Assembly (NCBI RefSeq): GCF_016862095.1
Contig: NZ_BOMH01000014.1
Coordinates: forward strand, 1 to 64,000
Direction of reading: 5' to 3'
DNA length: 64,000 nt
Source of the DNA: Actinoplanes cyaneus
GTDB lineage: Bacteria; Actinomycetota; Actinomycetes; Mycobacteriales; Micromonosporaceae
Part shown: one piece after another, positions 7,995-19,028 of the stretch
Position numbering within the stretch: the stretch's first letter is position 1
Layout of the letters: each line of letters starts with the position of its first letter
Translations under genes and position numbers: made by a program
Notes under the pieces: generated by a model
The model's database searches: none
Told to the model about the DNA's origin: nothing
Seen by the model: the letters and a program-made list of their open reading frames with translations, nothing else

Positions 7995-9965
7995 ATGTGG
8001 TTGCACCGGTCATCTCGGCGGACAGGCGCTCGGACCGGTCGGCGTCTGTTCGTGACCTATGCCGCCGCGAGCCTGGTGCCGGTGATGGTGCTCGGCGCGG
8101 TGATGTGGCAGGGGTATCGCCGGGACGCCTCCGAGCAGGGCCGCCGGCAGGGACTGGCACAGGCCCGGGTGATCGCCGAGATGGCGGTCACGCCGTCACT
8201 GGACGGCGCCGACCTGGAGGACGGGCTGACCACCAGCCAGCTCGAAGGACTGCGCCGCGCCACCGAGCTGGCGGTCTTCCACGGGTCGGTGCTGCGGCTG
8301 CGGGTGCGCGGCTTCGCCGGCCAGGTGGTCTTCTCCGACGACGGCGCCACCGGCGGCGGGCTGGCGGTGTCGGATCCGGATTTCCGGGCCGCGACCACCG
8401 GCGCGTCACGCGTCAAGGTCATCGGTGGGCCCGGGCACGAGGTGATCCGGGTGGTGCAGCCGCTGGTGGCCGGCGCCTCCGGGCAGGCTCTCGGGGTCCT
8501 GGAGCTGTATCTGCCGTTCCAGGGCATCGCCGCCCAGATGCGGGAGCAGCTCAACGGCGTGACCCGGCGAATCGCCCTGGGACTGGCCGCGCTCTACCTG
8601 GTCCTGGCGCTGCTGGCGTGGTGGACGACGCGGTCGTTGAGCCGGTACGCGGCCCGCCAGGAGTACAACGCCACCCACGACATGCTGACCGGCCTGCCGA
8701 ACCGGGCCGAATACCGCGACCGGGCCGAGGCGGTGCTCGCGGCCGCCGGTCGCGACGGCGGGCACGGCGCGGTGGTGCTGCTCGACCTCAACCGGTTCAA
8801 GGAGGTCAACGACACTCTCGGCCACCACGCCGGCGACGAGCTGCTGCGGGTGGTGGCCGACCGGATGCGCGCCGGGCTGGCGGAGGGCGACGTGCTGGCG
8901 CGGCTGGGCGGCGACGAGTTCGCCCTGCTGCTGCCCGGGCGCGACGCCGCGCGGACGGTGGCGCTGCTGGAACGGCTGCGTACGTCGGTCGCCGAGGAGC
9001 TGGTGCTCGACGGCGTGCCGCTGAACATGGAGGCCAGCTTCGGCATCGCGCTCTACCCCGAGCACGGCCTGGACCTGCAGACGCTCAAGGTGCGCGCCGA
9101 CGCCGCGATGTACCAGGGCAAACGTGGCGCCGAGGACATCGTGGTGTTCGCCGGCGGGGCGGCCGGGCACCCGCACCAGTGGCTGAAGGTCCAGGCCGAA
9201 CTCCGGCACGCCCTGGAGCGCGACGAGCTGGTGCTCTGGTACCAGCCCAAGGTCGGCCTGCCGGGTGCCGGGATCAACGGCGTGGAGGCGCTGGTCCGCT
9301 GGCAGCACCCGGAGCGCGGGCTGCTGCCGCCCTGCGAGTTCCTGCCTGCCGCCGAGCACTCCGGCCTGATCGCGCCGCTCACCGAATGGGTGCTGCGCCG
9401 CGCGCTGATCGACCAGGCCGGCTGGACCGCGACCGGGCAGGACTGGACGCTCTCGGTCAACGTGTCGGCCCGCAACCTCGACGCGCCCGGGTTCGTCGGC
9501 TACGTCACGGCGCTGCTCGCCGAGACCGGCGCCCGGCCGGACCGGCTGATGCTGGAGGTCACCGAGACCGCGCTGGCCGGGGACGCGGACAACGCCGTCC
9601 GGGCGGTGAAGGAGCTGGGCGCGCTGGGCGTCGGCATCTCGGTCGACGATTTCGGGACCGGATACACCAGCCTGTCGCACCTGCGGGGCCTGCCGATCAG
9701 CGAGATCAAGATCGACCGGGCGTTCGTCGCGGACGTCGATGCCGACCCGCAGAGCCAGGCGATCGTCCGCTCGGTGATCGAGCTGGCGCACGGCCTGGGC
9801 AGCCGGGTCACCGCCGAGGGCGTGGAGACCGTGGAGATCCACCGCTGGCTCGTCGACGCCGGGTGCGACGAGGCGCAGGGCTACCTCTACGGCCGCCCGG
9901 TGCCGTGGCCGCAGGTCGCTGTCGAGCCGATTGCCGAACCGATCACCGAGAGGACCGCCCGATGA
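7995..9965 (+). CDS. Membrane GGDEF-EAL protein (c-di-GMP synthesis/hydrolysis)
   Basis: 656 aa. TM1 at about residues 20-40, an extracytoplasmic sensor domain at about 45-185, and TM2 at about 190-210. A GGDEF domain (~225-390) has an intact LGGDEFALL active-site loop and the HDMLTGLPNR entry motif. An EAL domain (~395-645) has an intact GVEALVRWQHP, DDFGTGYTS and KIDRAFV. Both diguanylate cyclase and phosphodiesterase sites look functional by motif. The stop overlaps the ATG of the next gene (ATGA, 9962-9965), an orphan solute-binding lipoprotein. The pair may form a ligand-responsive c-di-GMP module. The upstream gap holds three DnaA-like boxes. Confidence 0.93.
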   Translation: MWLHRSSRRTGARTGRRLFVTYAAASLVPVMVLGAVMWQGYRRDASEQGRRQGLAQARVIAEMAVTPSLDGADLEDGLTTSQLEGLRRATELAVFHGSVLRLRVRGFAGQVVFSDDGATGGGLAVSDPDFRAATTGASRVKVIGGPGHEVIRVVQPLVAGASGQALGVLELYLPFQGIAAQMREQLNGVTRRIALGLAALYLVLALLAWWTTRSLSRYAARQEYNATHDMLTGLPNRAEYRDRAEAVLAAAGRDGGHGAVVLLDLNRFKEVNDTLGHHAGDELLRVVADRMRAGLAEGDVLARLGGDEFALLLPGRDAARTVALLERLRTSVAEELVLDGVPLNMEASFGIALYPEHGLDLQTLKVRADAAMYQGKRGAEDIVVFAGGAAGHPHQWLKVQAELRHALERDELVLWYQPKVGLPGAGINGVEALVRWQHPERGLLPPCEFLPAAEHSGLIAPLTEWVLRRALIDQAGWTATGQDWTLSVNVSARNLDAPGFVGYVTALLAETGARPDRLMLEVTETALAGDADNAVRAVKELGALGVGISVDDFGTGYTSLSHLRGLPISEIKIDRAFVADVDADPQSQAIVRSVIELAHGLGSRVTAEGVETVEIHRWLVDAGCDEAQGYLYGRPVPWPQVAVEPIAEPITERTAR

Positions 9966-10867
9966 ACGTCTTCCGTCGTGTCGTGACCGTCGCCGGCGTA
10001 CTGGCCGTGCTCGCGGCCGGTGGCTGCGCCGAGTCGGCGGCCGAGTCCACCGCGAGCGCCGGCCTGGACCTCACCGGCGCGGTGACCGTCGACGAGAGCC
10101 TGCACGCGATGCTGCCGCAGAGTGCCCGCGACCGTGGCTTCGTGCGGTTGGTGACCGACGCCAGTTACGCGCCGATGGAGCACTTCGCCGCGGACGGCAG
10201 GACGATCATCGGCTTCGAGCCGGATCTCGCCGCAGCACTCGGTGCGGTGCTCGGCATCAGGGTCGAGATGGTGTTCGGCGATTTCGCGACGGCGCTCGAC
10301 GAGGTCGCCAAGGGAACCTACGACGGGGTCTTCTCGTCGATGACCGACACCGCGCGCCGGGAGAAGCAGGCGGACTTCGTCAACTACTTCACGACCGGCT
10401 CGGCGATCCTGGTGCAGCGTGGGAATCCGCGGCGGATCACCGATCTGGCCGGGCTGTGCGGGCAGCGGGTCGCGGTCGAGGCGGGCACCGTCCAGGAGGA
10501 CATGCTGCGCCGTGGCCAGGAGCAGTGCGGTGCGCGGCCGATGACCCTGGACGTCGGCCGGACCGGCGCGGATGCGCTGCTGCGGTTGCGGACCGGGCGT
10601 GCGGTGGCGCTGCTGCTCGACTACCCGCCGGCGGTCGCGCTGGTCACCGACTCGCTGACGGACGCCTACTACCAGCTCGCCTCGGAGCAGCAGTACGAAC
10701 CCGGCCTCTACGGCATCGCGGTGGCCAAGGACAACCCCGCGCTGCGGGACGCCCTGCAGGCGGCGCTCACGCGACTGATCAGCACCGGCACCTACGGCGA
10801 GCTGCTCCAGCGCTGGAAACTCACCAGCGGCGCGGTCACCGAGGCGACGATCAACGCCGGAGATTGA
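9962..10867 (+). CDS. Orphan solute-binding lipoprotein (SBP_bac_3 family)
   Basis: 301 aa. Lipoprotein signal with AAGGC lipobox near residue 22, then a type-3 amino-acid-type binding domain: VRLVTDASYAPMEHF, GFEPDLAAALGAVLG, GVFSSMTDTARREKQADFVNYF, and the C-terminal segment ISTGTYGELLQRW. No permease or ATPase gene lies next to it. It is translationally coupled to the GGDEF-EAL gene, with an ATGA overlap, instead of to a transporter. It may present a ligand to that protein's outer domain; the coupling is seen, the role is inferred. The ATG is fixed by the overlap and the signal sequence. Confidence 0.88.
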   Translation: MNVFRRVVTVAGVLAVLAAGGCAESAAESTASAGLDLTGAVTVDESLHAMLPQSARDRGFVRLVTDASYAPMEHFAADGRTIIGFEPDLAAALGAVLGIRVEMVFGDFATALDEVAKGTYDGVFSSMTDTARREKQADFVNYFTTGSAILVQRGNPRRITDLAGLCGQRVAVEAGTVQEDMLRRGQEQCGARPMTLDVGRTGADALLRLRTGRAVALLLDYPPAVALVTDSLTDAYYQLASEQQYEPGLYGIAVAKDNPALRDALQAALTRLISTGTYGELLQRWKLTSGAVTEATINAGD

Positions 10868-10873
10868 CGGGTA

Positions 10874-10901
10874 TTGTTGCTACACGCTTGTGTAGTACCC
10901 T
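10874..10901 (+). promoter_or_regulatory. TetR promoter with the operator as its 16-bp spacer
   Basis: A perfect palindrome CTACAC-GCTT-GTGTAG occupies 10880-10895. It is flanked exactly by a -35-like TTGTTG (10874-10879) and a -10-like TACCCT (10896-10901). A further CTACAC half-site follows at 10900-10905. The GTG start is seven bases after the -10 with no ribosome binding site, so the transcript is probably leaderless. The arrangement implies autorepression by the TetR protein. Confidence 0.65.
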
Positions 10902-10907
10902 ACACAG

Positions 10908-11520
10908 GTGAGTAGTGACAGCGATCTGACCGCGCGGGCCCGGATCCGGGACGCCGCCATCGGCCTCTTCGCCGAGAAGGGCGTCGCCGGCGCGACGATC
11001 CGGGACATCGCGCAGGCCGCCGGGGTCTCCTCCGGCCTGCTCCGGCACCACTTCGGGTCGAAGGAAGGGCTGCGCGACGCCTGCGACGAGTGGGCCACGA
11101 GCCGCGTCGCCGAGCTGCAGATCCGATTCGCCGAGACCCAGTTGATCGGCGCTCTCCCGCCGGACACGATGATCCTCCAGCGCTATCTGGTGCGATCGCT
11201 GATGGACGGCTCGCCGACCGGGATGAGGCTGTTCGCCGAGTCCATCGACCGGGGCAGCTTCTGGCTGGAGAAGGCCGGCATCGACAGCGCCGACCCGCAC
11301 GCGTTCGTCGCCGTGATCGCCGCCATGAAGATGGGCATGTTCCTCATGCACGAGCAGCTCTCGAACGTGCTCGGTGAGGACGTCCGCGTCATGCCCGGCT
11401 GGCTGCGCATGAACCGTGCCGCGGTGGAGATCTTCCGGCAGTCGCTGCTCACCCCGGAACAGGCCGGCCAGGCCATGCAGGCGCTGGATCGGCTCGCACT
11501 CCACGAAGGGGAGAGCACCA

Positions 11521-11549
<29 letters not shown>
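10908..11549 (+). CDS. TetR-family regulator of the adjacent ABC exporter
   Basis: 213 aa. The N-terminal helix-turn-helix is clear: [44 protein letters not shown] (within residues 9-55), followed by a helical ligand-binding domain. The GTG at 10908 follows a palindromic operator-promoter without a Shine-Dalgarno sequence. The 3' end overlaps the ABC ATPase start by 29 nt, so the three genes form one operon. By analogy with TetR-exporter loci, it probably represses the operon until an exported compound binds; the ligand is unknown. Confidence 0.9.
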
Positions 11550-12491
<942 letters not shown>

Positions 12492-12495
<4 letters not shown>

Positions 12496-14063
12496 CCGGC
12501 ACCGGCCGGCTGGTGCGGCTCATCCTGCGGCGGGACCGGGTGGTCCTACCGATCTGGGTGCTCCTTCTGGGCCTGCTGCCGCAGCTCTACCTCGCCGGCT
12601 TCCAGAAGCTGTTCACCACCGATGCCGAGCGGCTGGAATACGCGCACGTCAGCGGGGCCAACGCGGGGTTCGCCGGGCTCTACGGCCCGCTCTCCGGCGA
12701 CAGCCTCGGCGAACTCGTCGTCTGGCGCTCCGGGTTCGTCCCGGTGATGATCGGGCTGGCCGCGCTGCTCACCGTCATCCGGCACACCCGTGCCGAGGAG
12801 GAGGCCGGGCGCAGCGACCTGCTCCGCGCCACGGTCGTCGGCCGGTGGGCCCAGCTCGCCGCCGCGCTGCTCGTCACCATGCTCAGCGGGCTGATGATCG
12901 GCCTGCTGGTGACCGGCTCGATGATCGGGGCCGGTGAGCCGCGCGAGGGCTCGATCGCGTTCGGTGCGCTGTTCACGCTCAGCGCCTGGCTCTTCGCCGG
13001 CGTGGCCGCGATCGCCGCGCAGCTCACCACCAGCTCCCGGGGCGCCCGGATGACCGCGGTGCTGGTGCTCGGGATCTCCTTCGTGCTGCGGATGGGCGGG
13101 GACATCTCCGCGATCGGCGACGGGCGGCTGGCCTGGCTGTCCTGGCTGTCACCGCTCGGCTGGGCGCAGAAGATCATCCCGTACGGCGAGGACAACTGGG
13201 CTCCCGCGGTCATCGCCCTGCTGGGCACGGTGATGGCCGTCGCCGTGGCCGGGGTCCTGCTCGCCCGCCGCGACCTGGGCGCCGGCCTGCTCGCCTCACG
13301 ACTGGGCCCGGCACACGCCGGCGCCGGCCTCTCCTCGCCGCTCGGTCTGGCCTGGCGGCTGCACCGGGGGCTGCTCCTGGGCTGGACAGCCGGGTTCGCC
13401 GCGCTCGGCGTGGTCTTCGGCGGGGTCGGCACGAGCGTGGTGCAGCTCGCCGCGACCAGCAACGAAGTGGCCGACACGTTCAGCAAGATCGGTGGGTCGG
13501 GATCGATCACCGACGCGTACTTCGCGTCCACGACCGGGATCTGCGCGCTGGTCGTCTCGCTCTACGCGATCCAGGCGACGCTGCGAATGCGCGACGAGGA
13601 GCAGAACGGGCATGCCGAGCTGATCCTCGGAACTGCCGTCGGGCGTACGTCGTGGGCCGCCGGCCACCTGCTCTTCGCGCTGCTCGGGCCGGCCGTGGCG
13701 ATGGCCGTGCAGGGCGCGGCGGCGGGGTTGACCTTCGGCGACCCCGGGCCGGTGCTCGGTGCCGCGCTGGCGCAACTGCCCGCGATCTGGGTGCTGGGCG
13801 CGGTGACCGTGCTGCTGGTCGGGGCGGTGCCGCGGTTCGCCGCCGTCGCGTGGGGGACGGTGGCGGTGAGCCTGCTGATCCTGCTGGTCGGGCCACTGCT
13901 GGAGTTCCCGCAGTGGGCGATGGACGTGTCGCCCTTCACCCACGTGCCGCAGTTGCCGGCGGCGAGCTTCTCCGCCGTACCGGAAATCGTGTTGATCCTG
14001 ATCGCGGTCCTGATCGCCGCGACGGGACTGGCCGCCCTGCGCCGCCGCGACATCCCCGCGTGA
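12492..14063 (+). CDS. ABC-2 type exporter permease, tetronasin-transporter like
   Basis: 523 aa with about 12 hydrophobic segments, arranged as two similar halves of six. Each half contains the RxRDEExxGxxELLxxTxVGR-type element: [20 protein letters not shown] near residue 97 and [20 protein letters not shown] near 365. That is characteristic of the duplicated permeases of polyether/tetronasin-like exporters. Translationally coupled to the ATPase by an ATGA overlap. Together with TetR it makes a self-contained drug or metabolite efflux system; substrate unknown. No biosynthetic genes adjoin it. Confidence 0.88.
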
Positions 14064-14070
14064 CAAGCAT

Positions 14071-14146
14071 CGGCTGGTTCTCACCGTGGTCCTGAGGCTC
14101 GGAAACCACGGGGAGAACCAGCCGGAGGGTCGGCGGTGTCACCGCC
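14071..14146. repeat. CGGCTGG...CCAGCCG palindromic repeat, copy 3, plus small hairpin
   Basis: Arms of 20 nt at 14071-14090 and 14105-14124 pair at 19 positions around a 14-nt loop. The right end CCAGCCGGAGGGTCGGCG is identical to that of copy 2 at 1794. A second small hairpin GGCGG-TGTCA-CCGCC follows. The element lies between the convergent ends of the exporter permease and the antiporter and probably terminates both; mobility or another role is untested. Confidence 0.85.
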
Positions 14147-14161
14147 GGCCTGATCAGCGGG

Positions 14162-15814
14162 TCAGTGCGCCTTGCCGCGTTTCGGCAGCACCAGCTCCTC
14201 GTGGTCGAGCTCCCGGTTGAGCACCCGCAGGTTCTCGTCGTCGAGCCGGCCGGCGTCGCGCCAGCGCAGCAGCTCCTCGCGCTCGGCGTCGATCACCGCC
14301 TGGCGGACCATCAGCGCCGCCTCGTACTGCGGGGACGGTGGCAACTCCGGGGTGTCGACCTGTTCCAGCAGGTCGAGCCGGTGCCGGTAGCGGTCCAGGC
14401 GGATCTGGAGCTGCTTGCGCATGGTCTCCATCGCCTCGTCCTCGACGTTGTCGTGCTGCTCACCCTGGATGTCGTCGAGCCGGTTCAGTGCGGCGCGCAC
14501 CGCTGCCGAGCGTGCCTCGTTGCGCAGCCGCGCCTTGTCGGTCTGGTTCGCCCGCAGGCCGAGCCGCCGGACCAGCGGCGCGAACGTCAGACCCTGGCCG
14601 ATCAGCGTGACCAGCACCACCGCGAAGGCGCAGAACGCCAGCAGGCCGCGGTTCGGGATGTTGGTGTTCAAGCTGTAGACCGCGGCGAGCGTGATCACGC
14701 CGCGGGTGCCGGCCCAGCTCAGCGCGATGGACTCGCGGCCGCCGAGCGACCTCTCCTTGCGCTTGCCCTTCGGCAGGTCCTCGCCCTCCTCCTCGTCCTC
14801 ACCACCGAGACGGGTATGCAGCGAGCGGGGCAGCAGCTGGGTCAGCACCAGCCAGAGCGGGCGCAACAGCAGCACGACGGCGAGCGTGACGCTCACCGCG
14901 ATCACGATGTCGCTGGTCTCGTACTCGTGCAGCTCCTCCAGCACCTTGCTCATCTGGACGCCGATCAGCAGGAAGACCGCACCCTCCAGCAGGAAGTCGA
15001 TCAAGCGCCAGACAGCGGCGGTCTGCAGGCGGCTGGCGCCGGTCGCATAGCGCGGGGTGTCGTGGCCGATGATCAGGCCGGCCACCACGACCGCCAGCAC
15101 CCCGGAGAGGTGGTAGTGCTCGGCGAGCAGGAACGCGGCCATCGGGGTGATCAGCGAGATCGCGTTGGCGGTCAGCGGGTCGGCGCGCAGCACCCGCAGG
15201 AGCCGGACGAGGTAGGCGACCGCGACGCCGACGACCACGCCGCCGACCGCCATGACCACGAACTTCCCGGCCGTGTTGGTGAAGGTGAACTCCTCCTTGC
15301 CGATCGCGACCTGCTGGGCCACCAGCAGGATGGTCAGCGCGGTGGCGTCGTTGAGCAGGCCCTCGCCCTGGATCAGGGTGATCAGCCGCGGCGGCAGGCC
15401 GGCCTTGCGGCCGACGGCCAGCGCGGCGACCGGATCGGGAGGCGCGACGGCGGCGCCCAGGGCGATCCCGGCGGCCAGGGTGACGCCGCCGACCGCGAGC
15501 GAGAGCCCGAAGCCGACCAGGAACGCGGTGACGATCACCAGGGCGACCGACAGGCTGATCACCGTACGCAGATTGCGCCTGATGTCGAGCAGCGATGAGT
15601 CCAGCGCCGCGTTGTAGAGCAGCGGCGGAAGAATGAACGTAAAGATCACGTCGGGTTCGATCTCGAAGTTCTCGCCGGGCAGGAACGCGTAGATGATCCC
15701 GGCGACGGTCAGCAGGACGGCGGCGGGCAGGCCGGTCTTCCCGGTGATCCAGTGGACCAGCACGATGATCGCGATGGCCCCCAGACCGAAAAGAAGGGTC
15801 TCCTCGTGGCTCAT
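14162..15814 (-). CDS. Na+/H+ antiporter, CPA1 (NhaP-type)
   Basis: 550 aa. About 12 membrane segments cover residues 5-430. The CPA1 signatures are visible: FTFILPPLLYNAALD near 57, AVAPPDPVAALAV near 125, and the ion-site EGLLNDATAL (Asn-Asp near 155). A charged loop (EDEEEGEDLPKGKRKE, ~340-356) lies between the later helices. A ~120-residue C-terminal cytoplasmic tail is charged and probably helical. It exchanges Na+ or K+ for protons at the plasma membrane. Monocistronic, and convergent with the exporter operon. The ATG is preceded by AGGGAGAT. Confidence 0.92.
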   Translation of the reverse strand: MSHEETLLFGLGAIAIIVLVHWITGKTGLPAAVLLTVAGIIYAFLPGENFEIEPDVIFTFILPPLLYNAALDSSLLDIRRNLRTVISLSVALVIVTAFLVGFGLSLAVGGVTLAAGIALGAAVAPPDPVAALAVGRKAGLPPRLITLIQGEGLLNDATALTILLVAQQVAIGKEEFTFTNTAGKFVVMAVGGVVVGVAVAYLVRLLRVLRADPLTANAISLITPMAAFLLAEHYHLSGVLAVVVAGLIIGHDTPRYATGASRLQTAAVWRLIDFLLEGAVFLLIGVQMSKVLEELHEYETSDIVIAVSVTLAVVLLLRPLWLVLTQLLPRSLHTRLGGEDEEEGEDLPKGKRKERSLGGRESIALSWAGTRGVITLAAVYSLNTNIPNRGLLAFCAFAVVLVTLIGQGLTFAPLVRRLGLRANQTDKARLRNEARSAAVRAALNRLDDIQGEQHDNVEDEAMETMRKQLQIRLDRYRHRLDLLEQVDTPELPPSPQYEAALMVRQAVIDAEREELLRWRDAGRLDDENLRVLNRELDHEELVLPKRGKAH

Positions 15815-15885
15815 CTCCCTATTCTTCGCTATTCCCGGTCACGCCGTTGTGGCAGGTCGATGACGTGATCGGGATATCCGCCGGA

Positions 15886-16392
15886 CTACTGGCCGAATTG
15901 ACCCAGCGAGGCACGGTGGCGCCGGATGACGGTCAGAGTGCGGCGGGCGACCTGCCGGGCCGCGACCTCGTCGCCGTCGGTGAGCTCGGCGCGGACCACC
16001 CGGGCGGCCCTCTCGTGCAGCATCGCCTGGCTGGAGACGAAGAGCTGGTCGAAATCGGCGTCCGGAGCCGACCGGTAGACCAGCACGCTCTGCTGGACGG
16101 TGCTGTTCGGCTCCTGGTCCAGCGGGACGTCGAGGCGCTGGGCGGCGGCCCGGACGGCCAGGTCGAGGCGGGCGCTGTCGGCGGCGAAGCGGGCGCCGAG
16201 GCGACGCAGCGCCGGGCTGGAGGCTTTGCGGGCGGCGATCCGGCCGAGCGTGATCTGGGCGAGATTGCCCTGGTGGGCGGTGCGCAGGAAAGCGGCGTCC
16301 GGGTCGAGGCGGCGGACCGCCTGAGCCGCGGTGGTGGGCGCGAGCAGGGCCGCGGTCACACAGAACACTGTCGCGAGGCGTCGCGTGAGCAT
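15886..16392 (-). CDS. Secreted DUF4142 protein
   Basis: 168 aa. Signal peptide at residues 1-25 (MLTRRLATVFCV..., cleavage near AQA). The remainder is an all-helical ferritin-like DUF4142 domain: DAAFLRTAHQGNLAQITLGRIA (within 32-53) and a histidine-containing VSSQAMLHER. Function of the family is not established. The ribosome binding site GGGGG is inside the 3' arm of a 15-bp hairpin that lies just behind ahcY, so expression may depend on read-through or stem opening. Confidence 0.85.
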   Translation of the reverse strand: MLTRRLATVFCVTAALLAPTTAAQAVRRLDPDAAFLRTAHQGNLAQITLGRIAARKASSPALRRLGARFAADSARLDLAVRAAAQRLDVPLDQEPNSTVQQSVLVYRSAPDADFDQLFVSSQAMLHERAARVVRAELTDGDEVAARQVARRTLTVIRRHRASLGQFGQ

Positions 16393-16399
16393 AGAAAAG

Positions 16400-16452
16400 T
16401 CCCCCTATGTCGGTAAGCGCAGGTTAACTGCACCGAAACCGACATAGAGGGA
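16400..16452 (-). terminator. ahcY terminator hairpin that includes the next gene's ribosome binding site
   Basis: On the minus strand the arms at 16452-16438 and 16414-16400 form a 15-bp stem with one G.T pair; the loop carries an inner GCAG/CTGC stem. The stem is followed by CTTTTCT, as in an intrinsic terminator. The 3' arm's GGGGGA is also the only ribosome binding site for the DUF4142 start, eight bases on. Confidence 0.75.
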
Positions 16453-16470
16453 CTATCTACTGCTTATAAC

Positions 16471-17931
<1,461 letters not shown>

Positions 17932-17954
17932 GAAAAGAGGGCTCCTCCCTCTCA

Positions 17955-18030
17955 GGAGGCGCCCTTACGTCAACACACCGGATCCGAGCGTGGCGGACTC
18001 CGTTGTCCGTTGCAGCGCCTCTCGGATCGG
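17955..18030 (-). promoter_or_regulatory. SAH riboswitch upstream of ahcY
   Basis: Read on the minus strand, the leader contains the SAH aptamer blocks in order: CCGAGAGGCGCTGCAACGG, a hairpin to CCGCCACGCTCGG, then a linker and GACGTAAGGGCGCCTC. The CCGAG/CTCGG closing stem and the GCGCT/GGCGCC pseudoknot-type elements match the published class. Binding of SAH is expected to raise ahcY expression. A -10-like TAAAGT lies just upstream, near 18042. Confidence 0.92.
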
Positions 18031-18060
18031 CGTAACTACTTTATCCTCTTCGGCGCTTGA

Positions 18061-18933
18061 TCACATGCGCCTGAGGGTTCCGTCGGTATCAGTGACGACG
18101 AAGGTCCCGTCGCCCAGCGGCTGCAGGTCGTATTCATCGATCGTGACGATGCCCAGATCATCCAGCACCTCACCGGTGCCGGTGTTGACCCGGTAGTGCC
18201 GCCACCACGGCCCGCCGGCTTCCTCGTCCTCGCCGTGGACGACCACGATCACGGTCTCCGCGTCCAGGTAGCCGCCGGTCCACTCGATCACGCCGATCTC
18301 CGGATCCTCGCCGAAGTCCGAAACCGTGAGCCGGACGAGCACCTCGCCGCCGGGAAAGGCATGCAGGGCGACGTCCGCCTGGCCCTCGTGGTCGATCGTC
18401 ATGAATTGGCGCTCGTCGGGCGAGACGTCGATGAGCACACGGTCGGACCAGCCGAAGTTCCGCGGCTCGCCGTCCGGCCCGGCGAGGAAGATCAGCGAGC
18501 CGTCCTGGCCCTCTCCGACGTCGAGCATCATCCTGCCGTCGCGGAGCGGGAACTGGTGCCCGCCCTGGCCCACCGCCTCCAGCGGGCGCCGGCTGAGGAT
18601 CGCACCGGTGGCAGCGTCCAGCACGATCCACTCGTCGTGCTCGGCCGCTGGGTTCGGCGCGTAGACCCACACCCGCGAGTCGTCGGCGGAGAAGGCGACA
18701 TCGATCATGGCGGCGGGGTCGGGATCTTCCATGTCGAGATCGAGGCGCCACCGCTCGCTGCCGCCCGGATCGATCCGGATCACCGTGCCCTCAGTCGCAT
18801 AGACCAGGGCGTCCCTGGTGGAGGGGGCCGCGTGGGCCCAGGGGCCGAGCGGGACCGGGAAGATCTTGGAGGACTTCAGGTCTGCTTCGAACACTTCGAT
18901 GCCACCGACGGCCGGTCGGGAGATCACGCGCAC
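18061..18933 (-). CDS. Beta-propeller (WD40-like) hypothetical protein
   Basis: 290 aa, no signal peptide or membrane segment. Repeated beta-strand patterns (GTVIRIDPGG, DEWIVLDAATGAILSR, YRVNTGTGEVLDDLG, GTFVVTDTDGTLRR) suggest a seven-bladed propeller that mirrors a set of WD40-like proteins common in actinomycetes. The blades are acidic. No catalytic motif is visible and no function is assigned. The start is divergent from the LacI-type gene across a 95-bp gap that contains inverted repeats. Confidence 0.65.
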   Translation of the reverse strand: MRVISRPAVGGIEVFEADLKSSKIFPVPLGPWAHAAPSTRDALVYATEGTVIRIDPGGSERWRLDLDMEDPDPAAMIDVAFSADDSRVWVYAPNPAAEHDEWIVLDAATGAILSRRPLEAVGQGGHQFPLRDGRMMLDVGEGQDGSLIFLAGPDGEPRNFGWSDRVLIDVSPDERQFMTIDHEGQADVALHAFPGGEVLVRLTVSDFGEDPEIGVIEWTGGYLDAETVIVVVHGEDEEAGGPWWRHYRVNTGTGEVLDDLGIVTIDEYDLQPLGDGTFVVTDTDGTLRRM

Positions 18934-19028
18934 CCCGGGAGCTTAGCGACGGATCGGCCGGTCACTTGATGGGATGGAAAACATCAAGGACCTTCCATGC
19001 CACCTCAGAAACCCATCATCCTGTACGC

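Noticed and set aside
10860..10960. Integration hotspot or attachment site at the short repeats before tetR
   Set aside because: The repeats are fully explained as a TetR operator within a promoter.
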